A stretch of 64,000 bases of DNA from Zoogloea sp. (GCF_028689785.1 NZ_JAQVCN010000011.1:1-64000); one strand, 5' to 3'. Positions 54,603 through 63,557 are shown, counted from the first letter of the stretch. Numbers and translations: made by a program. Notes: a model not told the origin generated them from the letters alone.

Positions 54603-54709
54603 GGGCCTTCCGGAGGTGGATGACGGACGGAGCCACCTGGCCCAGTCCCTCCGTCGGGACTCTACGGCCCGGCCCCCGCCTGGTCTGCGGCATCCTGCCC
54701 TGATCGGAG

Positions 54710-54724
54710 CGGGCAATTTGCCCG
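54710..54724. promoter_or_regulatory. Palindromic site CGGGCAATTTGCCCG
   Basis: A perfect palindrome except at its centre base, between the divergent Sel1 and cupin-like genes. Near-identical sites occur at 54746-54760 and 57432-57446, flanking the two-component system genes. It is probably an operator. Confidence 0.55.
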
Positions 54725-54745
54725 TGCTGCCACAGCCCGACGGGC

Positions 54746-54760
54746 CGGGCGAAATGCCCA
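54746..54760. promoter_or_regulatory. Second palindromic site, degenerate copy
   Basis: CGGGCGAAATGCCCA matches the 54710 palindrome at 12 of 15 positions and sits 93 bp before the cupin-like start codon. The remainder of the 54603-54852 gap shows no further recognised signal. Confidence 0.42.
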
Positions 54761-54852
54761 CGGTTTTACGGGCAGGCTGACCTCGGCGCCCCCCTCCCCT
54801 GTGGTTTCTACTGGAGCCCGCCATCCGGCCCAATCCACAAGGAGAGACATCC

Positions 54853-55305
54853 ATGACCCCGCATTTCGACATCCGCAACATCCCCTGGCAGCCCTTTGGC
54901 GACTTTCCCCACTTCGCCTTCCGAATCCTGCAGGTGGACATGCAGCAGCGCATTGCCGACGTGCTGTTCCGCTTCGACGCCAACCAGCAGATCGTTCTGC
55001 ATCGCCACAAGGCCCTCAATCACACCTTCGTGGTGCAAGGGGAGCACCGCCTGTACGAGATGGATGGGCGCCTGCGTGAGGTGCGCCCCACCGGCAGCCA
55101 CACCGTGTCACCGGCGAGCGAGGCCCCCCACCGGGAAGGAGGCGGCGCCACCGACGCGGTCGTGCTGTTCAGCATGCGCCCCCAGCCGGGGGAGATCCTC
55201 TACGAGATCCTCGACGACGCCGGTCAGCCGATTGCGGAAATCACCCTGGAAACCCTCCAGGCCATCTTCGAAGCCCAGCAGCAGGCCCCGGCAGTGGCCG
55301 CCTGA
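54853..55305 (+). CDS. Cupin-like protein of unknown function
   Basis: A 150-residue protein with a cupin-type pattern: IVLHRHKALNHTFVVQGEHRLYEMDGRLREV carries the HxH...(H/E) metal-ligand region and a glycine strand, and GATDAVVLFSMRP a second. It lacks a signal peptide. Relatives are seen annotated as regulators or ChrR-like cupins. Its metal and substrate are unknown. It starts at ATG 54853 after GGAGAGA and lies downstream of two palindromes shared with the two-component locus, so it may be a target of that system. It is convergent with the response regulator gene (gap 5 bp). Confidence 0.75.
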   Translation: MTPHFDIRNIPWQPFGDFPHFAFRILQVDMQQRIADVLFRFDANQQIVLHRHKALNHTFVVQGEHRLYEMDGRLREVRPTGSHTVSPASEAPHREGGGATDAVVLFSMRPQPGEILYEILDDAGQPIAEITLETLQAIFEAQQQAPAVAA

Positions 55306-55310
55306 GCGGC

Positions 55311-55946
55311 TCAGATCAGGCCCATGCGCAGCGCCAGGCGTGTCAGCTCGATGTCACTGCGCACGCCGAGCTTGCTCTTGATCTGGTAGTGACAGTTCTG
55401 CACCGTCTTGGCGGAGATGGACAGGCGCGTGCCGATCTCTTCGGCACTGCAGCCGTCCAGCAGCAGGCGCAGGATCTCGAACTCCCGCGGGGCCAGTTCG
55501 GCCAGGCGCTCCCTGGGGCGGTCGATGAGGGCCAGGGCCAGCTCCGGGGCGATATCGGGGCTGATCACCTGGCGCCTCGCCGCCACCTGGTAAACCGCAC
55601 TCACCAGCACCTCCGGCGGACTGCTCTTGGTAACGTAACCCAGAGCACCGGCGCGCAGGGCCTGAGTGGCGAAGAGCGGCTCCCGGTGCATGGTAAATAC
55701 CAGGATGCGGGCTGTCGGGTCGCGCTGGAGCAGGCGCCGGATCAGCTCCACGCCCCCCATGTCAGGCAGCCCGAGATCGAGCACCAGCACATCCGGCATC
55801 AGCGCCTTGTACTGGTCGAGGGCCTCCCGCGCACTGGCGGCCTCGCCAACGATGAGCAGATCGGGACGCGACTCAAGCAGGCGCCGGTAGCCCTCCCGCA
55901 CGATGGCATGGTCGTCCACCAGCACCAGGCGGCAGGCTTCACTCAT
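55311..55946 (-). CDS. LuxR/NarL-family response regulator
   Basis: A 211-residue response regulator. The receiver (residues 1-120) has VLVDDHAIVREGY, phosphoacceptor Asp57 (VLVLDLGLPDMGG) and the KSS lysine (GYVTKSSPPEVLV). The C-terminal LuxR helix-turn-helix is LAPREFEILRLLLDGCSAEEIGTRLSISAKTVQNCHYQIKSKLGV. It overlaps the kinase stop by 8 bp, so the pair forms a coupled operon (NarXL/UhpBA type). The stimulus is unknown. Binding sites may be the palindromes at 54710, 54746 and 57432. Confidence 0.9.
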   Translation of the reverse strand: MSEACRLVLVDDHAIVREGYRRLLESRPDLLIVGEAASAREALDQYKALMPDVLVLDLGLPDMGGVELIRRLLQRDPTARILVFTMHREPLFATQALRAGALGYVTKSSPPEVLVSAVYQVAARRQVISPDIAPELALALIDRPRERLAELAPREFEILRLLLDGCSAEEIGTRLSISAKTVQNCHYQIKSKLGVRSDIELTRLALRMGLI

Positions 55947-57333
55947 GATTCATCTCCACGGCCCGCACGGCCTCTGCCGGAAAATCCGCCTCCACCCGCA
56001 TACCCCTGGGGTGCCGCGGCTGCAGCGCAAAGCGCCCTCCCAGGGCCTCGACCCGCTCGTGCATGCCGAGCACCCCCAGGCCGCTGCCCGCGCTCGGCTC
56101 ATTGCGGCCCTCACCGTCGTCATCCACCCACAGGCGGCAGCCCGTCACATCGCATTCCAGGCCCACCACCACCTGCTGTGGCTTGCCATGGCGCAGGGCG
56201 TTGGTGAGGCTCTCCTGGACGATGCGGTAAAGGCCGGTGCGCAACGCATCGGGCAAGGCATCGATCTCCCCGCGCAGCGTGAGCTCGAAGCGGCAGTCGG
56301 GCTGGCGGCGCTGCCACCCCCCCACCAGCTCGCCGAGGGCGGCCTTCAAGCCAAACTCCTCAAGCCCCACCGGGCGCAGTTGCAGCAGGATGCCCTGCAG
56401 GCTCTCCATCATGTGTGCCGTCACCGCGGCCACCGCACGGGCGGCCGGCAGCAACTCCGGGGCTTGCACCTCGGCGCGGCCCCGGATGAAAGCGGCCTCG
56501 GCACCGATGGAGGCCAAGCACTGGCCAAACTCGTCGTGCAGCTCCCGGGCCAGCCGGCGCCGCTCTTCCTCGCGCACAGCCAACAGGTGCAGGGCCAGGT
56601 GGCGCTGGGCAGCCAGGGTCTTTTGCAGCTGTTCGGCCAAATGATCGAAGCCCGCAGCGATGCGGCGCAGCTCGATCAGCCGGGGGCGCGGCATGCGGGC
56701 TGTCAGCTCACCGGCCTCCATGCGCCCCAGCACCGCCAGAATCTGGTCGGCAGGGCGCAGGGCCCGGCGCACCGGCCGGTAGATCAGCAGATTGAGCAGC
56801 AGGATGCCCAGGGTCATGCCCAGCACGGTCTGGATCTGCTTCCACACGGCCAGGCTCTCGCTATCCAGATCCGGCGTGACCACGAACTCCCCCACCTTGA
56901 CCCCCGGATACTGGCCGATCATTCCCCGGTAATGCAGCTCCGGTCCGATCAGCCCGGCCAGCATCCAGCGCACCACGGCAGGGGCCTCGCCCCCCTCATG
57001 GAAGCAGCGCCGGATCACCGGCCGCTTGTAGATGTCATCCACCGCCACACAGATACCCAGCAGCGGACCAATGCCATCCAGGGAAGTCAGGGTCATCCCG
57101 TCGAGGCTGCGCCGGAAGGCGTCCCGGGTCCGGTCTGCCTCGCCAGCGATCAGGCGCTCTACGGTGCCGCCGGTGCGCTGGATGTGGATGCCGATGCGCT
57201 CCACCGCTTGCTGCAGTACCACCGCGGTGGCGGCCACGCCGATGGCCAGAGCAAACAGGCTCACCCGCAGCAACAGGTGACGCTTCAGGTTGACGGCCGC
57301 GGCCTCCTGCGCCTCTTTCATATGCTCACTCAT
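55939..57333 (-). CDS. Sensor histidine kinase, NarX/UhpB (HisKA_3) type
   Basis: A 464-residue membrane sensor. Membrane helix 1 is at about residues 22-42 and helix 2 at about 170-186, enclosing a periplasmic sensor of about 125 residues with two cysteines. A HAMP linker follows, then HisKA_3 with phosphoacceptor His266 in ERRRLARELHDEFGQ and a short HATPase (QESLTNALRHGKPQQ, SGLGVLGMHERVEALGG). ATG at 57333 has GGGGAAG upstream. It overlaps the regulator gene by 8 bp. The signal is probably a small periplasmic solute or ion. Confidence 0.9.
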   Translation of the reverse strand: MSEHMKEAQEAAAVNLKRHLLLRVSLFALAIGVAATAVVLQQAVERIGIHIQRTGGTVERLIAGEADRTRDAFRRSLDGMTLTSLDGIGPLLGICVAVDDIYKRPVIRRCFHEGGEAPAVVRWMLAGLIGPELHYRGMIGQYPGVKVGEFVVTPDLDSESLAVWKQIQTVLGMTLGILLLNLLIYRPVRRALRPADQILAVLGRMEAGELTARMPRPRLIELRRIAAGFDHLAEQLQKTLAAQRHLALHLLAVREEERRRLARELHDEFGQCLASIGAEAAFIRGRAEVQAPELLPAARAVAAVTAHMMESLQGILLQLRPVGLEEFGLKAALGELVGGWQRRQPDCRFELTLRGEIDALPDALRTGLYRIVQESLTNALRHGKPQQVVVGLECDVTGCRLWVDDDGEGRNEPSAGSGLGVLGMHERVEALGGRFALQPRHPRGMRVEADFPAEAVRAVEMNHE

Positions 57334-57431
57334 GCTTCCCCCGGCAGCCGCGGAACCATACCATACTGAATTAGTCGGATTTACCGGACAGCGCCCATGG
57401 CGCCTCGGAGCGCAGCTTAGCCGATCCCCGG

Positions 57432-57446
57432 CAGGCAAATTGCCCG
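57432..57446. promoter_or_regulatory. Third palindromic site, between the kinase and selO genes
   Basis: CAGGCAAATTGCCCG matches CGGGCAAWTTGCCCG at 14 of 15 positions. It lies 31 bp before the selO start and 99 bp upstream of the kinase start. Confidence 0.5.
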
Positions 57447-57476
57447 ACCCATAACCACAACGGCCCCCCAACCATC

Positions 57477-58961
57477 ATGCACACCCTCGAAACCCTGCCC
57501 TTCGACAACGCCTTCGCGCGCCTGCCGTCCACCTTCTACACGCGCCTGGCCCCCGAGCCGCTGCCCCGCCCCTACCTTGTGGCGGCCAGCGCCGAGGTGG
57601 CCGGGCTGATCGGGCTGGACCCGGCCGAGCTGACTCGCCCCGAATTTCCCCAGATCTTTGCCGGAAACCAGTTGCTGCCGGGCAGCGAACCTCTCGCTGC
57701 GGTCTACTCCGGCCATCAGTTCGGCATGTGGGCCGGCCAGCTTGGTGACGGCCGCGCCCACCTGCTCGGCGAAATCGCCGGGCCGGGCCGCGGCTGGGAG
57801 ATCCAGCTCAAGGGCGCCGGACAGACACCCTATTCGCGCTTTGCCGACGGGCGTGCCGTGCTGCGCTCAAGCATCCGCGAGTACCTGTGTTCGGAAGCCA
57901 TGGCCGCCCTCGGCATCCCCACCACCCGGGCCCTGTGCGTGGTCGGCTCCGACGCCCCGGTGCGCCGGGAGACCATCGAGACCGCCGCCGTCGTCACCCG
58001 CCTGGCCCCCAGCTTCATCCGCTTCGGCTCCTTCGAGCACTGGCGGGCCACGCGCCAGATGGACACCCTGCGCCAGCTCGCCGACTACGTAATCGACCGC
58101 TTCCGTCCCGAGTGCCGTGACGCCGCCACCCCCTACGACGCCCTGCTGCGCGACGTGGGCCGGCGCACCGGCGAGCTCATCGCCCACTGGCAGGCGGTCG
58201 GCTTCATGCACGGCGTCATGAACACCGACAACATGTCCATCCTCGGCCTGACCCTCGACTATGGCCCCTTCGGTTTCATGGACACCTTCGACGCCGGCCA
58301 CATCTGCAACCACTCGGACGACCACGGCCGCTACAGCTACAAGTCGCAGCCGCAGATCGGCCACTGGAACCTCTACGCCCTGGGCCGCGCCCTGGCCCCG
58401 CTGATCGGCGAGCAGGGCGCCGTCCAGGCGGCCATCGAGGAGAGCTACGCCCCGGCCTTCGAACGCCACTTCATGGATCTGATGCGCGCCAAGCTCGGCC
58501 TCACCCAGGCCCTGCCCGGCGACGAAGATTTCATCGGCGAGACCTTCGGCCTGCTCCAGGATCACCACCCCGACTACACCCAGTTCTTCCGCCAGCTCGG
58601 CCGCCTGCCGGCGCAGGTGGACGAAGCCGGACGTGTTGCCGCCGATGCCCCGCTGCGCGACCTCTTCATCGACCGCGCCGCCGCCGACGCCTGGCTGGGC
58701 ATGTGGCGCGCCCGCCTGGGTGCCGAGGCCCGCCCCGACGCCGAGCGGCAGGCCACCATGCAGGCCGTGAATCCGAAATACGTGCTGCGCAACTGGATCG
58801 CCGAATCCGCCATCCGGGCGGCACGCAGTGGTGACTACAGCGAGGTGCACGCAGTTCACGCCTGCCTGTCGCGCCCCTTCGACGAGCAGCCCGAATACGA
58901 GCGCTTTGCTGCCCCCCCGCCCGAATGGGCCGCAGGGCTGGCGGTGAGCTGCTCAAGCTGA
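57477..58961 (+). CDS. selO: Protein adenylyltransferase SelO (YdiU family)
   Basis: A 494-residue pseudokinase-fold enzyme that AMPylates proteins involved in redox control. YSGHQFGMWAGQLGDGRAHLLGE and KGAGQTPYSRFADGRAVLRSSIREYL hold the nucleotide-binding region. GVMNTDNMSILGLTLDYGPFGFMD is the metal-binding loop, and the C-terminus ends in CSS, where many eukaryotic members have selenocysteine. The length is usual. ATG at 57477 starts the homology. It ends with its own terminator. Confidence 0.93.
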   Translation: MHTLETLPFDNAFARLPSTFYTRLAPEPLPRPYLVAASAEVAGLIGLDPAELTRPEFPQIFAGNQLLPGSEPLAAVYSGHQFGMWAGQLGDGRAHLLGEIAGPGRGWEIQLKGAGQTPYSRFADGRAVLRSSIREYLCSEAMAALGIPTTRALCVVGSDAPVRRETIETAAVVTRLAPSFIRFGSFEHWRATRQMDTLRQLADYVIDRFRPECRDAATPYDALLRDVGRRTGELIAHWQAVGFMHGVMNTDNMSILGLTLDYGPFGFMDTFDAGHICNHSDDHGRYSYKSQPQIGHWNLYALGRALAPLIGEQGAVQAAIEESYAPAFERHFMDLMRAKLGLTQALPGDEDFIGETFGLLQDHHPDYTQFFRQLGRLPAQVDEAGRVAADAPLRDLFIDRAAADAWLGMWRARLGAEARPDAERQATMQAVNPKYVLRNWIAESAIRAARSGDYSEVHAVHACLSRPFDEQPEYERFAAPPPEWAAGLAVSCSS

Positions 58962-58966
58962 GGATA

Positions 58967-58993
58967 CGACACGAAAGTGTGTCGACTTTTTTT
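58967..58993 (+). terminator. Intrinsic terminator of selO
   Basis: Stem CGACAC / GTGTCG around GAAAGT, followed by ACTTTTTTT. Confidence 0.82.
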
Positions 58994-59003
58994 ACAATTC
59001 ACG

Positions 59004-59023
59004 GGTGCGTCCCCGCACGCACC
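59004..59023. promoter_or_regulatory. Inverted repeat upstream of the large PEP-CTERM gene
   Basis: GGTGCGT-CCCCGC-ACGCACC, a perfect 7-bp inverted repeat 45-64 bp upstream of the -24 element at 59068. It could be an activator site. Confidence 0.4.
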
Positions 59024-59067
59024 GCAAATTATCTTTAATTTTCATCAACATAAAACTCAGCAACACA

Positions 59068-59083
59068 TGGTCCGAGAATTGCA
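59068..59083 (+). promoter_or_regulatory. Candidate sigma-54 promoter of the large PEP-CTERM gene
   Basis: TGGTCC-GAGAA-TTGCA fits the -24/-12 layout (TGGCAC-N5-TTGCW) with GG and GC in phase. The leader to the start codon is about 110 nt. Confidence 0.55.
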
Positions 59084-59196
59084 TACCTTGCATGTCTGTC
59101 AGGTTCGCCCAGCACACCGCTGCTCCACCTGAAAGATCAAGCAGCCTGACCAATCACCGAACCTGATGATCACAGGCGCAACCTCGGAGACAACCC

Positions 59197-60666
59197 ATGA
59201 ATACTGCCGGCCCCCGCGCCACAAAAAAACGCCTCTCTCTGCTGGTTTCCATGGCCGCACTGGTCATGTCCGGTGCAGCTTCCACGGCCCACGCTGCGGC
59301 AGACCTTTCCCGTCTGGAAAGCTTGCTCAGTGCGACTCCCGAAGGGGGCTGGGTGAAAGTCAGCACAAACACTTTCTCCTCAGCCAAGCCGACCGGCGCA
59401 GCGGCCATCGGCAATGGCTACAACAACCCGGGCGCTGTCGTGATCGCCTGGAGCTCCGTCGCATGGGACTCCGCCAATGGTGATCTGCTGCTGTGGGGCG
59501 GTGGCCATGGCAACTACTCGGGCAACGAAATGTACGTCTGGGACGGCGCAAGCGGAGCCTGGGATCGCGGTTCTCTGCCGAGCCGTCTCGACGCCAACAA
59601 TTTCGTCGTCGACAACGCCGCCCCCCAGTCGTCCCACACTTACGACAACAACGTTTACCTGCCCGTGAGTGGCATGTTCGTGACCTTCGGTGGCGCAGCC
59701 TTCCAGAATGGAGACATATTCCAGACCTTCGACGGCACCACCGTGAGCCCGTCAGGCCCCTGGCTGTGGGACCCCAGCAAGGCTGATCCGAACAAGGTGG
59801 GCGGTACCACCGGCTCCGGTTGGGACCCCGCCTCCATCGGCGGCGAGATGTGGACCAACCGCTTCTCACAAACCACCGGCACAGCCCCCGAGAGCTACGT
59901 CAACGCCGCAACTGCCTACCGTACCGAGAACGGCAAGGACGTCGTGTATGTCGCGGCCGACCGAGGCTCCTCGGGCTTCCCCTCTCTGTACCGCTACACC
60001 CTGGGTGATTTCCGCAACGGTGGCCTGGACACCTGGGAAAAGGTCGGCGAAATGTACAACAGCGCGGCCTATGCGGGCGCCGCGACCATCGACACCAAGA
60101 ACAACCTGTTCCTCCGGACAACGATCGTCACCGGCAAGTACACGTCCAACCTGGCCGTCTGGGATCTGAACAAGTCCAACCCCACCGATCCGGGGGCCAA
60201 TCAGGATGTGGGCGTCCAGTTGGTGGATGAGTTTGGCAACCCCTTCCAGATGAACACCAAGTTCTCCATCGAGTACGACTCGAAGACAGGTCAGATCCTG
60301 CTGTGGGACGGCTCCGATCAAGGCACCGTGTGGTCCGTGACGCCCACCTATGATGCCAACGGAAAGATGCTCACCACCTGGGTGGTGAAAAAACTGATCA
60401 GCACCACCTTCGCCCAACCCGGCGGAAACTTCATCACTGGCGTTTTCGGCAAGTGGGACTACATCGAGGAGCTCGATGCCTTCATTGCCCTGAACGAGTA
60501 CTCCTCCACCACCGGCGACGCCGAAGTCTGGCTGTACAAGCCTTTCTCCACGACCAGTACCGTCCCGCCCGGCAACACGGTCGCCGAACCGAGCGCCGCA
60601 GCCCTTCTCTTGGCCAGTCTCGGCCTGCTGGGTCTGGCCCGGCGGCGGAAGCAGTCCCGCGTCTGA
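59197..60666 (+). CDS. Secreted PEP-CTERM protein with a kelch-like beta-propeller
   Basis: A 489-residue exported protein. The signal peptide ends after STAHA (about residue 32). The body is rich in Gly/Trp/Asn strands with kelch-like units such as DLLLWGGGHGNYSGNEMYVWDGASGAWDRG and FVTFGGAAFQNGDIFQTFDG, suggesting a galactose-oxidase-like propeller. The C-terminus is a PEP-CTERM signal: AEPSAAALLLASLGLLGLARRRKQ. It is probably anchored or released by exosortase into the cell surface or exopolysaccharide. Coding composition is somewhat less biased than neighbours. ATG at 59197 follows CTCGGAGAC. Confidence 0.85.
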   Translation: MNTAGPRATKKRLSLLVSMAALVMSGAASTAHAAADLSRLESLLSATPEGGWVKVSTNTFSSAKPTGAAAIGNGYNNPGAVVIAWSSVAWDSANGDLLLWGGGHGNYSGNEMYVWDGASGAWDRGSLPSRLDANNFVVDNAAPQSSHTYDNNVYLPVSGMFVTFGGAAFQNGDIFQTFDGTTVSPSGPWLWDPSKADPNKVGGTTGSGWDPASIGGEMWTNRFSQTTGTAPESYVNAATAYRTENGKDVVYVAADRGSSGFPSLYRYTLGDFRNGGLDTWEKVGEMYNSAAYAGAATIDTKNNLFLRTTIVTGKYTSNLAVWDLNKSNPTDPGANQDVGVQLVDEFGNPFQMNTKFSIEYDSKTGQILLWDGSDQGTVWSVTPTYDANGKMLTTWVVKKLISTTFAQPGGNFITGVFGKWDYIEELDAFIALNEYSSTTGDAEVWLYKPFSTTSTVPPGNTVAEPSAAALLLASLGLLGLARRRKQSRV

Positions 60667-60676
60667 CCTGAGTACA

Positions 60677-60705
60677 CGCCATCACGGCTGATCGCCGTGA
60701 TGGCG
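60677..60705. terminator. Strong perfect hairpin after the PEP-CTERM gene
   Basis: A perfect 12-bp stem CGCCATCACGGC / GCCGTGATGGCG around TGATC. The T tract is poor (TTGAC), so it may be a terminator or an mRNA-stability element. The rest of the 60667-60985 gap shows no coding or regulatory feature I can support. Confidence 0.6.
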
Positions 60706-60985
60706 TTGACGGCAATCCTCACCGGCCCGGAAGGGCGCTCTCCCCGCCTCTCTCGCCCCCGATATTGCGGCACCGCGTGTCATACACCACAGATCCCTGC
60801 GGATAGTCTGCCCCCAAGCCTGTCAGGGCCTGCCGCTGCCCAAGCCACCCATGTTAAGTTTCGTACTCATGCGGCTGAACGCTCAGTCAGGTATAGAACG
60901 CCGCCTCGCGGCAAGAACAATGGGATAGAAGGCTCCGGTCCATGCATCCCGCACACGGGCACCCGGAGCCCCCAAGGAGAGGCCA

Positions 60986-62074
60986 ATGAGCCATGCCGAC
61001 AAAAGGATCGGTTTCGTCCTGCTGTCGAACTCGGCGTGCCCCTTGCCGAGCACGCGTATCGCCGTGCTCAACGTTTTCCCGCTTCTGAAGGCTGCCGGCT
61101 ACGACCCCGAGATCGTTTTCGAACCAGCCAGTGCCACCGAAACACCTGACGTAACCGGGCTCACCGAACGCGTCAAGGCCCGGGGTTGCAGTCTGGTCTT
61201 CTTCCAGAAAGTCCATGGCCCCAGCGTTCTTGCCGAAATGCGCAAGCTGCGCGACATGGGAGTCCGCACGGTGTATGGCGTGTGCGACCGCATTGACGAC
61301 GAGATCGTGGGTGCCACCGATGCCACGACCATCGTCACCGAGTTCCTGCGCCAACAACACGCGCCCGAGCTGCGCGAGCGGATCCACATCGTGCACGACG
61401 GCATCGAGCGCCCCGGCATCTGCCACCCCCATGACGGGGACACAGGCAGCACGCCTGCCTCCCGGCTGCGGGCGGTGCTGGTCACGTCATCGACACTGGA
61501 GACGATCCCCGTGATCGGGCGTCTCCCGCGCCATCTCGATCTGACCGTCGTCGGGCGCTACCCCGAGAGCCCTAGCCTCAAGCAGACCATTCGCGGACAC
61601 CTCAAGCGCGCCCTGCTCCAGCCCCGTCAACCCGGCCTGGGTACCCTGCGCAGCGCCGGCTTCCAGACCCGCGCCTGGCACCCTGAGCGGGTCTATGCCG
61701 ACCTCCTCGACACGGACATCGGCATCATCCCCGTGGACACCCGTTTCGACCCTCTACCCGGTCGCAAGGTGTCTTACTGGGAGGTTAAATCCGAGAACCG
61801 CCTGACCCTCAAGATGGCCCTGGGGCTGCCGGTCATCGCCAGCCCGGTCCCGGCCTATCTCGACATCGTCGAACAGGGCGTCAATGGCTACATCGCCCGG
61901 ACCCGCCCCGAATGGCTGGACGCCATCGACGCGCTGCGCAGCCCGGAACATCGCCGGCAAGTCGGGCTTGCCGCCCGCCGCACGGTGCTGGAACGCTTCT
62001 CGATGGAAGCCCAGGCGAGAAAGCTGATCGGTGTCTTCGAAAAGCTGCTGGTTGGCACCGAGCTGACCGCCTGA
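60986..62074 (+). CDS. Glycosyltransferase (GT4-like)
   Basis: A 362-residue glycosyltransferase-like protein of GT-B fold. The C-terminal half is clearest: ENRLTLKMALGLPVIASPVPAYLDIVEQGVNGYIARTRPEWLDAIDALRS is the sugar-nucleotide-binding region with the E-x7-E-like pattern of GT4 enzymes. The N-terminal domain begins RIGFVLLSNSACPLPSTRIAVLNVFPLLKAAGYDPEIVF. The product might be surface or exopolysaccharide sugar, in keeping with the neighbouring PEP-CTERM gene, but no polysaccharide cluster is present. CAAGGAGAGG precedes the ATG at 60986. Confidence 0.8.
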   Translation: MSHADKRIGFVLLSNSACPLPSTRIAVLNVFPLLKAAGYDPEIVFEPASATETPDVTGLTERVKARGCSLVFFQKVHGPSVLAEMRKLRDMGVRTVYGVCDRIDDEIVGATDATTIVTEFLRQQHAPELRERIHIVHDGIERPGICHPHDGDTGSTPASRLRAVLVTSSTLETIPVIGRLPRHLDLTVVGRYPESPSLKQTIRGHLKRALLQPRQPGLGTLRSAGFQTRAWHPERVYADLLDTDIGIIPVDTRFDPLPGRKVSYWEVKSENRLTLKMALGLPVIASPVPAYLDIVEQGVNGYIARTRPEWLDAIDALRSPEHRRQVGLAARRTVLERFSMEAQARKLIGVFEKLLVGTELTA

Positions 62075-62082
62075 GGCAAACC

Positions 62083-62574
62083 CTAGGCAAAGACGAATCC
62101 TCCGTGGCTGCCTGCCACGGCCCCCACCAGCACCACCAGGCTGACCCCCAGCAAGACCCCGTGGAGACGCTGGATGGTGGCCATGGCCCCAATGGGATCG
62201 CGCCTGGCCCGCGCCTCGAAGACCCGGTGCAGCACGAAGGGCTCAAGCACGAAAAGCATCAGCGCAAACGCCGTCCATACCGCCACCATGCCGTGCATCC
62301 ACCACCAACTGGCTGGATCGGCAAAGCGCGCCCAGGCATCCAGACGCCAGACCAACCACAAGCCCGACACGCCGGCCAGCAGCACGCTCCAGCGGGCGAT
62401 GGCGGCGAATCGCTGCTCCAGACGTTCGAACAGTTCCAGCTGGGCATGCCCGTCCGCCAGCGCGCGGCAGGCCGGCAACAGCACCCAGGTCACGAAGGCC
62501 ACCCCACCGATCCAGATCAGCACCGCCAGCACGTGCAGGGCTCGGGCGATAGCAAAGTCATTGAAACCACTCAC
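62083..62574 (-). CDS. CopD-family integral membrane protein
   Basis: A 163-residue protein with four membrane helices. The pattern RALHVLAVLIWIGGVAFVTWVLLP at the N-terminus and QRLHGVLLGVSLVVLVGAVAGSHGG at the C-terminus is that of the CopD family, where histidines bind haem or copper. It overlaps the polyferredoxin gene by ATGA and is the last gene of that operon. Its role (copper handling or electron transfer) is uncertain. Confidence 0.82.
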   Translation of the reverse strand: MSGFNDFAIARALHVLAVLIWIGGVAFVTWVLLPACRALADGHAQLELFERLEQRFAAIARWSVLLAGVSGLWLVWRLDAWARFADPASWWWMHGMVAVWTAFALMLFVLEPFVLHRVFEARARRDPIGAMATIQRLHGVLLGVSLVVLVGAVAGSHGGFVFA

Positions 62575-63557
62575 GGGATCTTCCTTTCCGGTTTTGGCGC
62601 GCTGAAAGCCGCCTCGTTGTGGCCCGCCGCCTCACCGGCCACCCATCGGAGCAAAGGCCCTTCCGGGTTGTCTCGCTGGGTGGTCTCGCAGCCACTGACA
62701 CACTGGGCGCACTGGGTGCAGGTAAACATGGCCCGCTTGATGTTGCGAGGTTTGAGGCGCATCGGGCAAACGTGGTCGCAGGCACTGTAGCAGGTGGCAC
62801 AGTCGGCCGCCCGGTCGCGGCTAAAGCCCACCACCATCGCCGAACGGTTGCCCATCCAGGCCAGGCTCTGGAACAGCCCGATGGCACAGGCATAGCGGCA
62901 GAACAGGTGCCGCGCGAACAGGAACTCGGCCGACAGCACCAGCGTCCCGGCGGTGATGAAGATGAACTCGTTGCGGGTCGGCGCCCCGGCCAGCAGATGA
63001 CCATAGACCTGGAACGGCGGCAGCAGGTAGGTCAGCAGCACCACCGCCCACACGAAGGCAAAGCCCACCGCCAGGGGCACGGTCACCAACCACCACGCCC
63101 GGTCGTAGCGCACTGGCGTGCCGTCGGGCTCGCGCGGTGGCAGCGGACGCGACTCCCACAGACTGGGCCGACCGGTGGCACGGCGCATGTAGGCATTGAT
63201 GGTTTCGACCACCGAGAAATGTGGACATAGCCAGCCGCAGTAGAGCCGCCCCCAGCGCCACGCCACCCAGAGCAGCAGTGCCCCCACCCCGAGGATGGGC
63301 AGCAGCACCCGACCGATCACCCGCGCCACCGCCCCAGGGGCATCAATTCCGCCTCGGGTGAAGTCCTCCAGGCCCGCATGCCACTCGAAACCCAGCAACC
63401 AGGCATGGCCAGCCACAAGGTCGAAACGCAGCAGGTCGAACACCGGCGCCAGAACAAAAAGCACGAAGAAGGCGGCCTGCACCCAGCGTCGCAGGGCCTG
63501 GCGCGACCGACCAGGAGACGTCACCGGCATGATGGGGATGACTCGCGGAGCCCCCAT
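62571..63557 (-). CDS. NapH/FixG-like membrane polyferredoxin (4Fe-4S)
   Basis: A 328-residue membrane iron-sulfur protein. Five or so helices are interrupted by Cys motifs: LYCGWLCPHFSVVE (CxxxCP), FCRYACAIGLFQS, then CATCYSACDHVCP and CTQCAQCVSGC, the last two being 4Fe-4S ferredoxin clusters. The layout resembles NapH/MauN and the core of CcoG, which move electrons across the membrane. The overlaps with neighbours (TGATG with the upstream gene, ATGA with copD-like) show one operon. ATG at 63557 is used; ATG at 63530 is another. The exact partner enzyme is not visible. Confidence 0.83.
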   Translation of the reverse strand: MGAPRVIPIMPVTSPGRSRQALRRWVQAAFFVLFVLAPVFDLLRFDLVAGHAWLLGFEWHAGLEDFTRGGIDAPGAVARVIGRVLLPILGVGALLLWVAWRWGRLYCGWLCPHFSVVETINAYMRRATGRPSLWESRPLPPREPDGTPVRYDRAWWLVTVPLAVGFAFVWAVVLLTYLLPPFQVYGHLLAGAPTRNEFIFITAGTLVLSAEFLFARHLFCRYACAIGLFQSLAWMGNRSAMVVGFSRDRAADCATCYSACDHVCPMRLKPRNIKRAMFTCTQCAQCVSGCETTQRDNPEGPLLRWVAGEAAGHNEAAFSAPKPERKIP

